Source: Trileptium ribeirensis (Eukaryota; Nematoda; Enoplea; Enoplida; Thoracostomopsidae). Taken from it: a DNA stretch of 64,000 bases. The position numbers were made by a program, and so were the translations under genes. The stretch lies in the NCBI GenBank assembly GCA_030248225.1, contig JASANE010017546.1, forward strand, positions 1 through 64,000, given 5' to 3'. Positions 1-11,800 of this stretch are shown here, piece by piece; position 1 is the first letter of the stretch, and each line of letters opens with the position of its first letter. The notes under the pieces were generated by a model, which saw nothing but the letters and a program-made list of their open reading frames with translations, was not told where the DNA came from and did no database searches.

Positions 1-1213
1 GCTATGTGGTCAAGATTATGGGTTTTCGATAAAAGTTGGCCATTAGGCTGTGGTCAGGATTATCCACCTCGTAACGATCCGTAAGGATCTGTTACATATG
101 TTTAGTTGTATTGGAACTTTGTCATTATATATTACATATGGTTGGACCTGTAGCGCGCGTGAGTCCTGTTTAAGGTTCTCATACAATAAAAAACAATATA
201 TACTTACTTACATTAAGTACAGGATAAGCACACAATATAGGATACACAAACACACCGATTGAACAACTCGGCTCTATGCGTGTAACTTGCACCACCGATT
301 GCGAGAAAATGAACTGCCTAAGCTTAGCGCGCGTGAGCTTAAATAAACTTTCATCCCGGACCTGAAACCTAGAAGATTCTCTAACCCGCGGTTTACGCAA
401 GACCGAGAAATTCTTGGAATTATGAAATTCTCTCTCAAACTTATATTTTAATTTTTGTGTTAGAGAATAAGTTTTCACGAAATTCGCGGAATCCCTAATT
501 CATAACAAATTTCGTGAAAATCCAGTAGAGATTTCCGCTAATGCAAGTGTAATAGTTAAGGCACCCAGAGCTTACACTCAAATCCGATAGGTACCTAAAC
601 TATAGCCGTGGCACACGAATTTTAAAATTTTATATTATTTTAACCTCTCTTAATCTTAATAATTTCAAGAATTAATAAAATTATTAGGGTCAGAAATTAC
701 CGAGGGGATGAGGTCCGTAACTTCTTAACGGGTGGGCCAAATGATGCTAAATTTGGTATGCATAATCTACAGCGCGCCCTATGGCATTTGGCATCGAAAT
801 CCGCGTATGCCCAAATAATCTTCCCCCTGTCCAATTTAACGAGATTTCTAGAGTTCTTAAAAGTTTTGGTTTACTGTGCTGGGAAAATTTTTAACTCAAA
901 ACTATGCGATTCTAAAGAAATTGCATACATTACACATGCTTCGCATATAATGCACCAACAAATCTTAATACATATTTTCATGTGCAAAATTGCACGTATG
1001 ATACACTATTAATACGTACTGAACAAAACAAACAATTACACATGAATAATGCCGTCATAAACACACAAAATGAATGTATGAGGGGAATAAATTACACAAC
1101 ATATACATAAATACACACATGATAAACAAATGACGCAAAGCCTACATTTTCCTACCGGAATGATTCCCACGGTAGTTCATCGCGTATAGCGTAATTTTCC
1201 AAGGGAATACATC
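1..1213. other. Non-coding, AT-rich, no gene seen
   Basis: No open frame with recognisable protein, no RNA gene and no clear repeat structure. It lies upstream of the first visible exon of the coiled-coil gene and, since that exon enters from an acceptor at 4524, is probably intronic. Confidence 0.5.
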
Positions 1214-1350
1214 GTTACAGACCACACATGAAGCAAAAATGTGGAAAATTAAAAAAACTTATACCGGAATTACAATTCTGGTATGTTTTTTGCATTTTGC
1301 CGTAACCCCAACCGGATTTTCGCCGGAACCGGAATTCCAGTTACTCCCTA
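1214..1350 (-). mobile_element. Terminal fragment of the GGTTCCGG hAT element
   Basis: The stretch matches the last ~130 bases of the complete element at 16483-17690: a GATGAAGCAAA-like start, the imperfect GGAATT/CCGG blocks and the terminal GTTACTCCCT. Only one end is present and the final G and target duplication are lost, so this is an old truncated copy. Orientation is the same as the 16483-17690 copy. Confidence 0.75.
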
Positions 1351-1889
1351 CGATATTACCATATACTAATCCTAAGTTGGGCGCTGTTGCCCGTCGGACG
1401 CCCGCTCTCAATGATATAACGTCCAGCCTTAAAGGTGACGTGGACCGAAACGATTATCAATGGTTGAAACATATCGGAACGTGATAAAAGTAGTTCAGCA
1501 CGATCCGGAATGATTCAAAATAAAAATATTCGTAACTTATCGCTAGATTTGGTTAGCGATGCTGATCATATTTAAAACGGTCTAAAACACGACTCCTGCT
1601 ACACCAGTTATGACTTTTTTTGTAGAAAAACAATACAATTGTATGATCTTGATGTGGAAGTTTACTTGACCTGTCGAGCATGGTTTTAACGCAATCCCCG
1701 AAATGGTTAGTCCTGTTTTCAGGAGAAGTCATTGTGCCACGAAAACGTTTTCCTCACAACCTAGCTTTGTGTGGTGGTCTAATTTTCAAACTTGGCAAAA
1801 CATAGACACTCCGATTTTTATGGCGGGTTGCAGCAAACAGCATCGCATATTTAACACGATACCTCTACATTGGTCATCCTGGAAGTAAA
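1351..1889. other. No gene seen
   Basis: Short random open frames only. Nothing repeated elsewhere in the window was recognised here. Confidence 0.4.
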
Positions 1890-1892
1890 ATA

Positions 1893-2520
1893 CTATGCAA
1901 AATGAGATCAAAAACTCAGATATAACTAATCGATTTAGGAGATATTACCATTTTGGTTAATTTTGGGTCCCATGCGCCTATTGAGCAACCCGTTTTGACC
2001 CAACCTCAGACCGTAAATAGCGACAACAGCAACACCATTTACGGCTAAATAGGTATAAATTCTTCTACAAAATTAATCCAGGAACATCTAGTAACTCTAG
2101 TGGTTGCGGAGATTTGCCATTTTTTGTATTTTGAGTTTCATGATGGAAGAGCCCCGGTTTGACCGAACCCTGCTACTTAAATAATTTCAATAGCACCACG
2201 TCATTTGCAGCAGCATAAAGGATTAATTGCTCTACAAAGTGAGACCAAAAACACAACAAACACCCATGTACCTGGTGGTTGTGAGATATTACCATTTTGG
2301 GTCTCATGGGTGCATTTTAAAACTTGTTTTGACCCAAATCCTACTTTCTAACAGAACGGCGTAAGAAAGTATTGTATATAGCATTACAGAGGATTACTTG
2401 TTCTACAAAATGAGCCCAATTTCAGTGAGATGTCCATATAGGTTGCAGAGTTACGGAAAGTAACTTGATTTTGGGCTCTTTGGGGGCCGCCTTTAGCGCA
2501 GTTGGCCCAATTTTTCGGGG
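1893..2520. repeat. Degenerate tandem repeat, ~168-170 bp unit, about 4 copies
   Basis: The phrase TCTACAAAATGAG-ACC (with substitutions) recurs near 1893, 2063, 2231 and 2399, giving a spacing of 168-170 bases. Each unit also carries a GTGGTTG(C/T)GAGAT-T-CCATTTT block and a TTTTGACCCAA block. The copies are diverged. It lies in the presumed intron upstream of 4525. Confidence 0.75.
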
Positions 2521-3559
2521 AGTATCGGTGTTGGAATCAGGCTTCGCTCCTAACTAAAGGTCACAAATAGAGATTTTATAGTTTCAAGTGAGCTAAGCGC
2601 GAATCAATCAACCCGCCAAAGTTTACTTATTATCAAATTTCGCCAGTTGCGGCTAGCAACAATTCATCGATTCGCTTGTTTTCATCGCTTAAGCTCAGCA
2701 TTCTGTAAATGCTGTTAACTAAATATTTCTTCGACCGCAAGCCTATTGGTGTTGGTCAAAGTGTTGGTCAAATGTATCAAGCGTCTGTATTGTAGGCTGC
2801 AGTGGCCTTTCAGTTTTCTTTGTAAACGCAACACGATGACCCTTGTGTTACAATGTAACTAATAAACTGGCCAGTCTGCAGCTCTCCGAAAAGTTGGAAT
2901 AACTTCACGGTCCTCGTGTTCGTTCTCGGGGAAAATTTTAAATATACTAAATATTGTCATATTTTCTGGGCTCTTCAAATTGGGGGCGGGGGGTTGGCAT
3001 TTTAAAGTGCCTCTTTGTAAAACAATGTGCTTCTCTGTCCGTCTCCCCTGGAATAATGTTGGCCTCCACCACCTCAACGCCGCTTGGCAAAATTTTTTGT
3101 TTCCGCTCGGTAAATACACCCCCAAACGACATATAGTTTGTAATAAAACCTCGTCCCCGTAAATATTGTCAAAATTTGCTTCAAAATTGATTCTTCTCTC
3201 CATCAAAGGCTTTTCCGACATGATTTTTAATCATTTTTCTCTTGGCAAAATTGGGCCGCTCTGGGTCATACTGCTGTTGAAATTTTCAGGGAATGGAGAG
3301 CCTTTATTTTCGCATTAGTTTTAATACCGTGCATGTATTATCAAGTTATAAAACGCCGTTTTAACATTAGGAATAGTGGTAATTAATGTTTAAAAACATT
3401 TTGCATGCAAAAAAACAATCTTTTTGTTTTAGTTTGACATTGGAGGTGGACGGACGTGGGAGGAAATCTCACGAACATAGGGGGATTTGGAAAGTGGGGG
3501 TCCCCCGTCCCCCCACCGTGGACATGCCAGATATATAAATATATCGGTAGTTTTCCTTT
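2521..3559. other. No gene seen; G/C-tract-rich patch at 2970-3120
   Basis: Short open frames on both strands around 2860-3220 overlap each other and resemble no family. The patch with GGGGGCGGGGGG and repeated CCCC runs could be part of an unrecognised repeat. Confidence 0.35.
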
Positions 3560-4150
3560 AGCTTACAGGCCGAAATTGGTAAATTTTGGAGATACAACAA
3601 TAATTTTGGTACCGTTCGACTCAGCTAGACGAACTGGCCCAGAAGTTGTTTGACTCAGCTCGACCAGTTTTAACAAATTTTTTTTTCGATTTTTTTGGTT
3701 CCCAATGGTCCCCTGGGTACCCGAAAGTTTCGGCAAGATTCCTCTGTAAATGTATAACTATATCCGCAGTGATGAGCTTAGTTGAAATGTCAACTTAGCG
3801 CAATCGGTTCGTCAGCTACTGGCTTAGGTGTAGACGTAATCTTAACATTAAGATTTCACATAAATGACAATAACTCCTTTACCCACATCCCGATTGCGCT
3901 TATTTTATAACATTCCATCCAGCTCTCAATGCGGTTCGAATGATCCCAAAATTATACATTTACCGAGGAAAATTTTGGCTAAAAAGGATACTATCGAGTC
4001 TAAAATTGGAAACCAAAAAATCTCAAAATTTTACTTAAAACCATAGAAATGAATATTTTCTGAACCAGCTCGCAGAGCTGAGTCGAATGTTTCCAATATT
4101 ATAGTTGTACCTTCAAAATTGATCAATTCGGCATAGGGGAGCTAATGGAA
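3560..4150. repeat. Dispersed repeat, copy 1 (also at 50222-51960)
   Basis: Shares an ordered series of blocks with the right-hand copy: TTTGGAGATA-AA-AATAATTTTG, a TTCGRCTC block, TTTTTTTCGATTT, the GGTCCC/ACCCGAAA block, AACTTAGCGCAATCGGTT versus AACACAATCGGTTT, and TGACAATAACTCCT versus TTGTAATAACTCCT. Divergence is high. This copy has no hAT insertion, so it serves as a related empty site for the element at 50314-51513. No coding capacity was recognised. Confidence 0.6.
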
Positions 4151-4524
4151 AAGACTCAATATTGATATTAAAACCTCCGTCTGAGTTTGGTGGTCTGTTG
4201 TGACCGGTCGGCTACGATATTCTGTGTGTTCGAAATGGCGAGTTCGACATGTCAAGTTATTTCCAATTGGATACATCGCCCGCGAAAGTGTTATTGATTT
4301 AAGTAGTTTGGTGGAAAAGCTAGAATAACTTCTTCGTAACTGCTGAAAAGGAAACGTTTTGTCAAATTTTTGATTATAACTTGAACTAATATGATATATT
4401 TCACCCAGCCACTCAAATTCAGTGTCAAATTATTTGTAAAATCTCCATTTGTTTTCAATCAGCCAGTTAAGCTCAGTGTCCTTATTATTAAAAGTGTGTA
4501 TGTTATTTATTTATCTATTTCCAG

Positions 4525-4658
4525 GGTGAACTGCAACAGGTTAAAGCGACTGCTGCGGCTAAGGACAAAATTATCGCCGATATCAAAGCGCATAACACCG
4601 AATTACAACTACGATTGAGTAAACTGGACACCAATGCGACGCGAGCCGAAGGCCTGAG
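4525..4658 (+). CDS. Coiled-coil exon, NuMA-like gene (exon a)
   Basis: The exon is bounded by a polypyrimidine acceptor ending CCAG at 4524 and a GTAGAT donor at 4659. It enters in phase 0, encodes 44 codons and leaves two bases of a codon, which the next exon at 15567 completes to Arg. The peptide begins GELQQVKATAAAKDKIIAD and continues with charged heptad-like spacing (L, I, I, L, L, L at a/d positions), so it is coiled coil. Coding exons further left are outside the window; none was seen in 1-4524. The product would be a long rod-tail protein. Identity as NuMA-type is inferred only from later exons. Confidence 0.8.
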
Positions 4659-4747
4659 GTAGATATAACGTTTTTTCGTAGTCTTCCGACTTTTATCTTT
4701 ATCACACAGTGTTAACCACTATTTAGCAAATATGTATGTACATGTAT

Positions 4748-5360
4748 GTGTCTAGCACCTTTGGCGAAAAACCGTTGTTGTAAAGTGTTTTATGTAAAAA
4801 GCGGATTTCTTGGTGAATGATGTTGCAATTACAACCAATTTGGAACGCTCTGTGTAAAAGGCATTCTATAAGACCAATTTTATATCTTGGCAATATGAAT
4901 GAATAAAATTTTAGAAGCAGACCCGTAAACGTGGATTTTCGAAACGTGGAAGTAACGATTCCGTTAGTGGTTTTGTTATCTTTACATCTAGAAACGCGAT
5001 CGTGTTTTCCGATTCAGGATTCATTGCAAATTTAATGGAATGATGTCGGCTATTGAGGAACTGTAAGAATTGATTAGCTTGCGTTTGGTTATCGAAAACT
5101 GTGAAGGTATCATCCACGTACCTTTTGTAAAGTTGAGGACGATAGCCGGATGGACAATTTCTTAGCCAAATTGATTCAGACCTGCACATGAAAATATTGG
5201 CTAGAGTGGGCCCTAATGGGGATCCCATGGCTACGCCGTCTGTTTGTTCGAAGATTGTTCCATTGAACAAAAATTGAATATTTTGTACGCATAGCTTAAG
5301 AGCGTGGATAAGGTCTTGAATGGGAATTGGAGATGTAAATTCGTTATTAGTGAAAGCCTG
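4748..5360 (-). pseudogene. Inverted fragment of the Penelope-like reverse transcriptase
   Basis: The minus strand reads the same RT core as the plus-strand element at 7468-8080: a MGSPLGPTLANIF block (motif B region) and YKRYVDDTFTVF (motif C with the two catalytic Asp). Identity to the plus copy is high through both ends, from the region matching ~8090 to the region matching ~7481. It is truncated at both sides and has frame damage after ENTIAFLDVKI. Inverted partial copies joined to a forward copy are a common outcome of Penelope-type integration, so this probably arose with the neighbouring copy. Confidence 0.85.
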
Positions 5361-5417
5361 TTCAAATGGACGGTTCCGGCTGCTGGTTCCGGTTCCGGCA
5401 AATTTCGGTTCCGGTTA
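5361..5417 (+). mobile_element. End fragment of the GGTTCCGG hAT element
   Basis: AAATGGACGGTTCCGG..., then a run of GGTTCCGG-type motifs, then GGTTATTACCTG match the right end of the complete copy at 13321-14482 (GGTTATTCACTG). Only ~57 bases remain. It is sandwiched between the inverted and forward PLE pieces. Confidence 0.7.
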
Positions 5418-5429
5418 TTACCTGCTGGC

Positions 5430-5680
5430 ACCCTATCTAACAATAGGGGTGAGCGAGTTTCTACTACCGCAAACATCACGTCTATCGATTCAGATATTGT
5501 TCCGCCGTCCGCAAACCGTGACGGCCCAATCACCTCAACTCCGCTTCGCAATTTCGCACCTTCAGTTAGGTTTTATGGTACACCGATCTTCGACAGTGTT
5601 TCTGCGGCCAAAAAAGCCAAAATTCACGACAAGAATATTGACATTGACGAATCAGCTTTAAGCACAGACAGTTCTGATAC
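5430..5680 (+). repeat. PLE repeat (pLTR) fragment with 5' part of ORF1
   Basis: From CAATAGGGGTGAGCGAGTT this is nearly identical to 12295-12520 in the downstream PLE repeat, and the frame is open (SANRDGPITSTPLRNF, SAAKKAKIH). It lacks the hammerhead segment found upstream in the other copy, which is replaced by hAT sequence. After GAATCAGCTTTAAGCA the two copies diverge. The encoded peptide is Ser/Thr-rich with one basic patch; no known domain was recognised. Confidence 0.75.
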
Positions 5681-6139
5681 TACGGATAGCAAGAACTGCG
5701 ATTCCGAAATGTAACTATTTTGCGTGTAATTGTAATAATTTTTTTCTGGGTTGGTTGCAATATACCCTAGTGTAGACCCGGCCCTCTATACATTATACGC
5801 TACATATTATGTTGCATTCGTTTTTGCGCTTTTGCGGCTTTTTCGTTTCCCAGCGCTTAGCTGTTTTCTAATGCAAATATACATCGTGCGAACTTTTTAT
5901 TACAACCTTCGTTTGTCGGCAGTTCGGTGGTTTTTGTCTGAATATCAGCAATACGCACACAACAGCATGAACGAGTAAGTATTAATATTTTAATGTTTCG
6001 CCATTGTTTGCATTTGTAGTGATCCGATCGGCCTTCAGTTTCATATTTCAGCTTCATATTAACTTTGCACGTTTTCTAATAACATGTTCGTTCTGTTTCT
6101 TTTGCGGCAATAAAACTTTACGTGAACTTTAAGTTTTCC
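5681..6139 (+). other. PLE leader region, possible 5' intron
   Basis: This stretch separates the ORF1 fragment from the RT reading frame. It holds a consensus donor GTAAGT at 5976 and acceptor-like ends (TTTGCATTTGTAG near 6018) ahead of the ATG at 6140. Some Penelope-like elements are known to keep spliceosomal introns, so a leader intron is possible here; the sequence alone does not prove it. Confidence 0.3.
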
Positions 6140-8559
6140 ATGGCTTTTAACACACAAAATCTGGCCATTAGAGCAGTTAACCAATTGATTGCGGTCCAAT
6201 TTCCTAGCGACATTATTTCCGGACTCAGATCTAAATATGGTAACCTGGTAGTTGGCCTTTATAAAGCAACCAAACGGTCGTCCATCAAAATCGCTAAATG
6301 CTCAGCGCATAGCAATTTCCTATAATTATGCCTGGAAAATAAGATAACACCTAGCTTCGTCAAAATCCGCAACCGTGCTATCATTCGTAATATCGAGAAC
6401 TGGCCTTGCTTTGTTAATAAAATTTTGCAGAACGAACTGACTAAACATCAAAAATGTAGCAATTTTCATGTAAAATTTGGTGATAAAGCCAGCAAAGACC
6501 TTAAACGTTCCATCAATTACATCGATTGGTACATTATTACTACGTATATCCATTGGCTATCTGAAAAAATCGAGCTGCAACAAAGGCAAAAGCATCAAGC
6601 TAAAATTGGCCGCCTTAAAGCAAGGTTAGCAACCAACAGCAGGAACATTAATAATATTGATTGTGTTTTTAATATATCAGACCTGTCACTCTCGGATTCA
6701 GATAAGCTTACTTTACAGAAAGGTCTCGACTTTGTCCCAACTTACAACAAAATTGATAAGCTACAGATTTATGCCCGAATTGAATTATTATTACAAGATC
6801 TTTGCCGAAGAACCCAAATAACCGACATTGGATTTAATGTCAAAAATGAACTCCGTAGCACCCTTGATACTGCCATCAACAACTTTACACGTAGTCACCA
6901 AATTAATAATTTTTCCAGCAAACAACTAGCCACTATTAAAAAACTGTCCAACAACAAAGAAATTATCGTAACGTCGCCTGACAAAGGTAACGGTGTGGTC
7001 ATCATGAACAAATCTGACTATTTAACCAAAATGCATACGATCCTCAATGACACATCACATTTTCGTGTGGCTAACTCCCAAAACATATACTCAAACGTGA
7101 TTAAAACCGAAACCGTAGTACAAAAATTTCTCCATAAACTTTATAAACAAAATAACATTTCGTATTTCAAATATCGCCAACTTTTGCCATCCGGCTCTAG
7201 ACCCCCTATTCTTTATGGTAGCCCAAAAGTCCATAAAACAAATACCCCATTACGCCCGATCCTCTCATGTATAAAATCGGCCGTTCACCATCTAGCTCAG
7301 TTCATCGTGCCTATTCTCGAACCTATTACGAAAAACGAATACACGGTAACCAGCTCGTTCACGTTCGCAAATGAAATCAGAACCCTGAACATTTCCAACG
7401 AGTTTTTGGCGAGCTTTGGCGTTCCGATCTGACGTCTCATACGACCAACGTTCTGATTGATGAAACCTTGCGGTTTATTGAACAGGCTTTCACTAATAAC
7501 GAATTTACATCTCCGATTCCGATTCAAGACCTTATCCATGCTATTAAGCTATGCGTACAAAATATTCATTTTTTGTTCAACGGAACAATTTTTGAACAAA
7601 CCGACGGCGTAGTCATGGGATCCCCATTGGGACCCAGACTAGCCAATATTTGCGTATGCAAATCTGACTCCATTTGGCTAAACAGTTGTCCATCCGGTTA
7701 TCGTCCTCAGGTTTACAAAAGGTACGTGGATGATACCTTCACAGTCTTCGATAATCAAACGCAGACTAATCAATTTTTACAGTTCCTTAATAGCCGACAT
7801 CATTCCATCAAATTTACAATGGATCCCGAATCCGAAAATACGATCTCGTTTCTAGATATAAAAATAACGAAAACCCCAAACGGAATCGTTACTTCTACGT
7901 TTCGAAAATCCACGTTTACGGGTCTGCTTCTAAAATATGATTCATTCATATTGCCAAGATATAAAATTGGTCTTATAGAATGCTTTCTATACAGAGTGTT
8001 CCAAATTGGTTCTAATTTCAACATCATTCACCAAGAAATCCGGTTTTTACATAAAACACTTTGCAACAACGGTTTTCCGCCATATGTGCTAGACAAAACC
8101 ATTGCCACCTATATAAACAAATGGATCGCTAAACGTGATCAAAACCAAGTCGAACAAACTACATCTAAAAGTGCAGAACATGACCAATCTGTGGTTGAGA
8201 ATTCAACACAACGTATTTTCGTTATAAAACTTCCATTCCTTTGCAGTTTCTCCATCGACCTTAAGAAAGCCATCAGAAAAAATTTTGGGAAAGCCTTTCC
8301 GGACATCAATATTTGTATTATGTTTCACACTGGAAAAACACTCAAGCGTTGGTTCGGTTTTAAAGATACAATTCCCGATGCTCTCAGGTCCGCTGTTGTT
8401 TATAAGTTCTCTTGTTCCGCTTTTGAAGCGGACTACGTCGGTAGTTCCTACCGTCACTTAGCAACACGTATCTCGGAGCATACTGGTGTATCTGCCCGTA
8501 CGGGAAAACCCTTAACAATGCCTAACTCAACAACTCTGCAGTTTTCAGACTCGCTTTAA
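6140..8559 (+). pseudogene. Penelope-like element polyprotein (RT plus GIY-YIG-like endonuclease), decayed
   Basis: The frame opens at ATG 6140 (MAFNTQNLAIRAVNQL), is interrupted by TAA at 6323-6325, and continues in the same frame to 7432. A frameshift between ~7410 and 7440 moves to the frame that runs to 8559. PLE landmarks in order: TSPDKGNGVVIMNKSDY (~6970), SRPPILYGSPKVHK (~7195), a motif A block where the expected catalytic FDV reads FGV, QTDGVVMGSPLGPRLA (motif B), YKRYVDDTFTVF (motif C), FLDIKITK, then a C-terminal YKFSC...DYVGSS...RISEH block that fits the GIY-YIG endonuclease of EN+ PLEs. Loss of the motif A Asp, the stop and the frameshift make it inactive. The C-terminus ends abruptly and runs into ORF1-type sequence. 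Confidence 0.9.
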
Positions 8560-8809
8560 CTTGTCGAACCCAAGTCAATAATAATGATTTTTCCATCGTT
8601 ACACAAATTAAGGATAGTAATTCCAATAATGACGTATTACTCCGCATTCTGGAAAATCTCGTTATTAGGCAACAAAACTCCAAGCTCAACGACATCAGTG
8701 CTTTAAGGCCACTTTTGCTGTTTTCTAATTAATTTGAGTTAATCACAAGTATTTGGCGTAAATTTTACTGTTTATAATTTGCAGCACGTTCTCATACATT
8801 TGCCCCGCG
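8560..8809 (+). repeat. 3' part of PLE repeat, upstream of the RTE insertion
   Basis: Sequence from CTTGTCGAACCCAAGTCAAT to TTTGCAGCACGTTCTCATA matches 12534-12770 at high identity. It follows the truncated endonuclease frame directly, so the PLE lost a segment between its ORF and this repeat part. The RTE-type LINE is inserted just after it. Confidence 0.8.
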
Positions 8810-8821
8810 CGACTATTACTT

Positions 8822-11800
8822 GCCTGTTACCTGCCCCTGGCTAGCCAGGGTGCCGCCCAACCATGAACCAGATCACGCCAAGTATTTCGATCGCTGGCCA
8901 CCAGCTCCATAGCCGGAAAGGGATTTAATCGCCATTGGTTCGCTGGAATGTGGCGAAAGGCATACTCGAGGTCTTTTGCCAATTGTCTCTTCCATGTTTG
9001 GAGCGCTCGACCGCGTGGACCTTGCCAATCGTCCGGGGTGTCCACCGTAAGAAGCCGTTTAGGTACTCGTTGGTCGTCCATACGGAGAATATGACCGAGG
9101 AGTCTTATTCTTGTCTCCTTAAGGATAACCTTCAGTTCCTTCGTATGACCGAGTAGATTTCGTAAGTCAGCACTCCGTATTCGGTTTATCTTTGTCACAC
9201 CGAGAATGCGCCGGCGGCAATAGTTTTCAAACACATCAAGATGATGCATGTTTGTTGCTTTCGCAGACCATGTACCACTTCCACACAACAGGATTGCTCG
9301 GATGGCACCATTGTAGACTTTCATTTTAGTCTCAGTGGAGACATTGTCCGCCGACCATAGGTGATACATACTTCAAAAGGTTGACCTGGCACTTGAAATA
9401 CGATGTTGGATCTCGTTATCACTACAACCTTGTCCGGTAAATAGACTGCCGAGGTACTTGAATTCTTCAACATAATCAATCGCAAGACCATTCAAATATA
9501 TCTGAGGTGGAGCATCAAGGCGACAGCTAATTACTTTTGTCTTGGATTCATTGATGCGAAGACCTATTCGTTGGCCGCAACAGTTAACTCTATCCAGGAA
9601 TGCTTTCAGTTGAATTGTTGAGTCTGCGACAAGTGCAACGTCATCAGCGTAAGCCGCGTCTGTAAATTTTTCAGTGTCACCAAACAGAACTCCGTCAGCT
9701 TCTTCTATAGACTTCTTCAATACATAATCGACAGCGTAGTTAAAAAGAAGTGGTGACAAAATCGAACCTTGTCGAACTCCTGAGATCACTTCAAATTTGC
9801 TTGAAACCGTGTTGTTCACCCGCACAGACGAATATGACGGTTCAAACATTACTTCTATCATTTTTATGAGTTTCGTTTCCATGCCATCTTCGGCTAAAAG
9901 CTTATATAGTGATGCTTGATGATCAAACGCAGCTTTGAAATCTACAAAGCAGACAGCTGTCGGTTTTCGGAACTCATGTCTGGTTTCGTGCAGGAGTCGC
10001 AATGATATGATTTTGTCGACGGTAGAACGACCCGGACGAAATCCACATTGTTGTTCTCTGGGATGGAGATCTCTTGATTTTTTGAACCTGTTTGCGACGA
10101 CTGCCTCAAGCACCTTGAAAGAGATGTTGAGCAACGATATTCCTCTGTAGTTGGAACAACAACCTTGCTCTGCTACCCTGACACACGAAGACCCCACAAT
10201 CAAGCTCTTCACAGATGGTTCTGCTAAGTCATCAGTCGAACACGGTGGTTCCGGAATCTTCATAGAAACAAGTACAGCGCAATACAGATTCAGCTACCCT
10301 GCTGGCCGCTACACATCAAGCTACAAAGCAGAGAAGACAGTTGTCTTAAAAGGAACCCAAGCCCTGCTTAACCTAACCTCATCTCGTTATGACGTCATTA
10401 TGGTGCTCACTGATTCTCAATCTCTAGTCACAAACCTCACTGGAGAGTTAATCTCGATCAAATGTCAGAGCTCAGAAGACCTATGGCATAATCTAGTCTT
10501 ACTGTGCAACAAAGTCAATAAGGTCATAATACAGTGGGTGCCAGGTCACGCGGAGATTGAAGGAAATGAAGAAGCAGACAAGCTGGCAAACGCAGGAAAC
10601 GCAATGGACCAACAATCAGTACCAATTGACTTAACGACTGCAAAAACAACAATCAAGCTAGCGGCAGTATTGGAAAGAGACGGGATCAGACATCCACCTA
10701 GCAGAGATAAAGAAGTCAATTTGGCCAGACGAGAATGAAGAATACTGGCCCAACTGCGATGCGGGGAGAAGTCACCCATACTGAATTGGTACTTACACCA
10801 CATCAGGAAAGCCCCTCGCCATGATGCCAGATATGCAACCATGAAAATGACGACCTGAAACATGCTTTTTGGGAGTGCCCGATTAGAGATTCCTTCCGAC
10901 AGAGATACCTACCACCTGAACCAACGGAAGACGTTCTTTACTAACAACCAACCAATGTCATCAGATTCCTACGCGCATGCTCCAGAATCAAACCGATGGG
11001 AGCAGTCTATGGCCAATAGGCCGCGATTCCAAGAAAAGAAGAAGAAGTTGGAACACAGCCGTTTGTCCCCTTTTTTAAAGAATGGAATAATTAGCGAATT
11101 TCTCCATTCGTCTGGAATTGACTCTAGCCACCACATCTTCTCGAGAATCGGGTGAATGATGTCAATAATTGTGTTTCCACTCTATTTGAAGCATTCTGCT
11201 GGTATTTCATCGATACCAGCTGCTTTTCCGTTGCGGAGTCCTCTTATTGCGATTTACACTTCGCGTCGTGATAAAGGAGAAGAACTCTCCATCTCATCGT
11301 AGAAGCCTGAGGGATTCTCTAGAGGATCCAGTGGTTCCGGTGAATTCAGGAGTTCACTGAAGTGGCGTTTCCATCGTTCGGACTGCGCTCGTTCAGATGC
11401 AACCGGTTGTCCGTTCTCGTCGTTGATCATTCCATTATAAGCTCTGATTGGGCCACAACACTTGCGAAGCAGCTGGTATAATTTCCGTTGATCTCCAACT
11501 GATGACGCAGCGTTCATTTTTTCTGCTATTCTGCTATAGAATGCATCTTTGTCGTCTGCCAGTGATGCGTCAACTCGAGACTTGAGGATAGACTTGAGCG
11601 CATTCTTCGAAAGCCTGGCCTGGGTCGCTTGTGCAGCAAACTCGATAGTACTTTCAGACACCCAATGGACCTTTCTTCTTGAGCGATGCTGTTTCGTACA
11701 TCTATTGAAAGCGTACAGAATGGAATCCTTAGCATTATTCCAATCGTCATCGACAGAAGATTCAGAGAGTGTTGAGAGATTTCATTGAGAGAGACTGAGA

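Noticed and set aside
5304..5714. 136-codon frame starting MDKVLNGNW
   Set aside because: Chimeric: the first part is antisense PLE RT, the middle is hAT GGTTCCGG array, and only the end is PLE ORF1; not a gene.
8935..9156. Plus-strand open frame over the RTE element
   Set aside because: Shadow of the minus-strand RTE reverse transcriptase frame.
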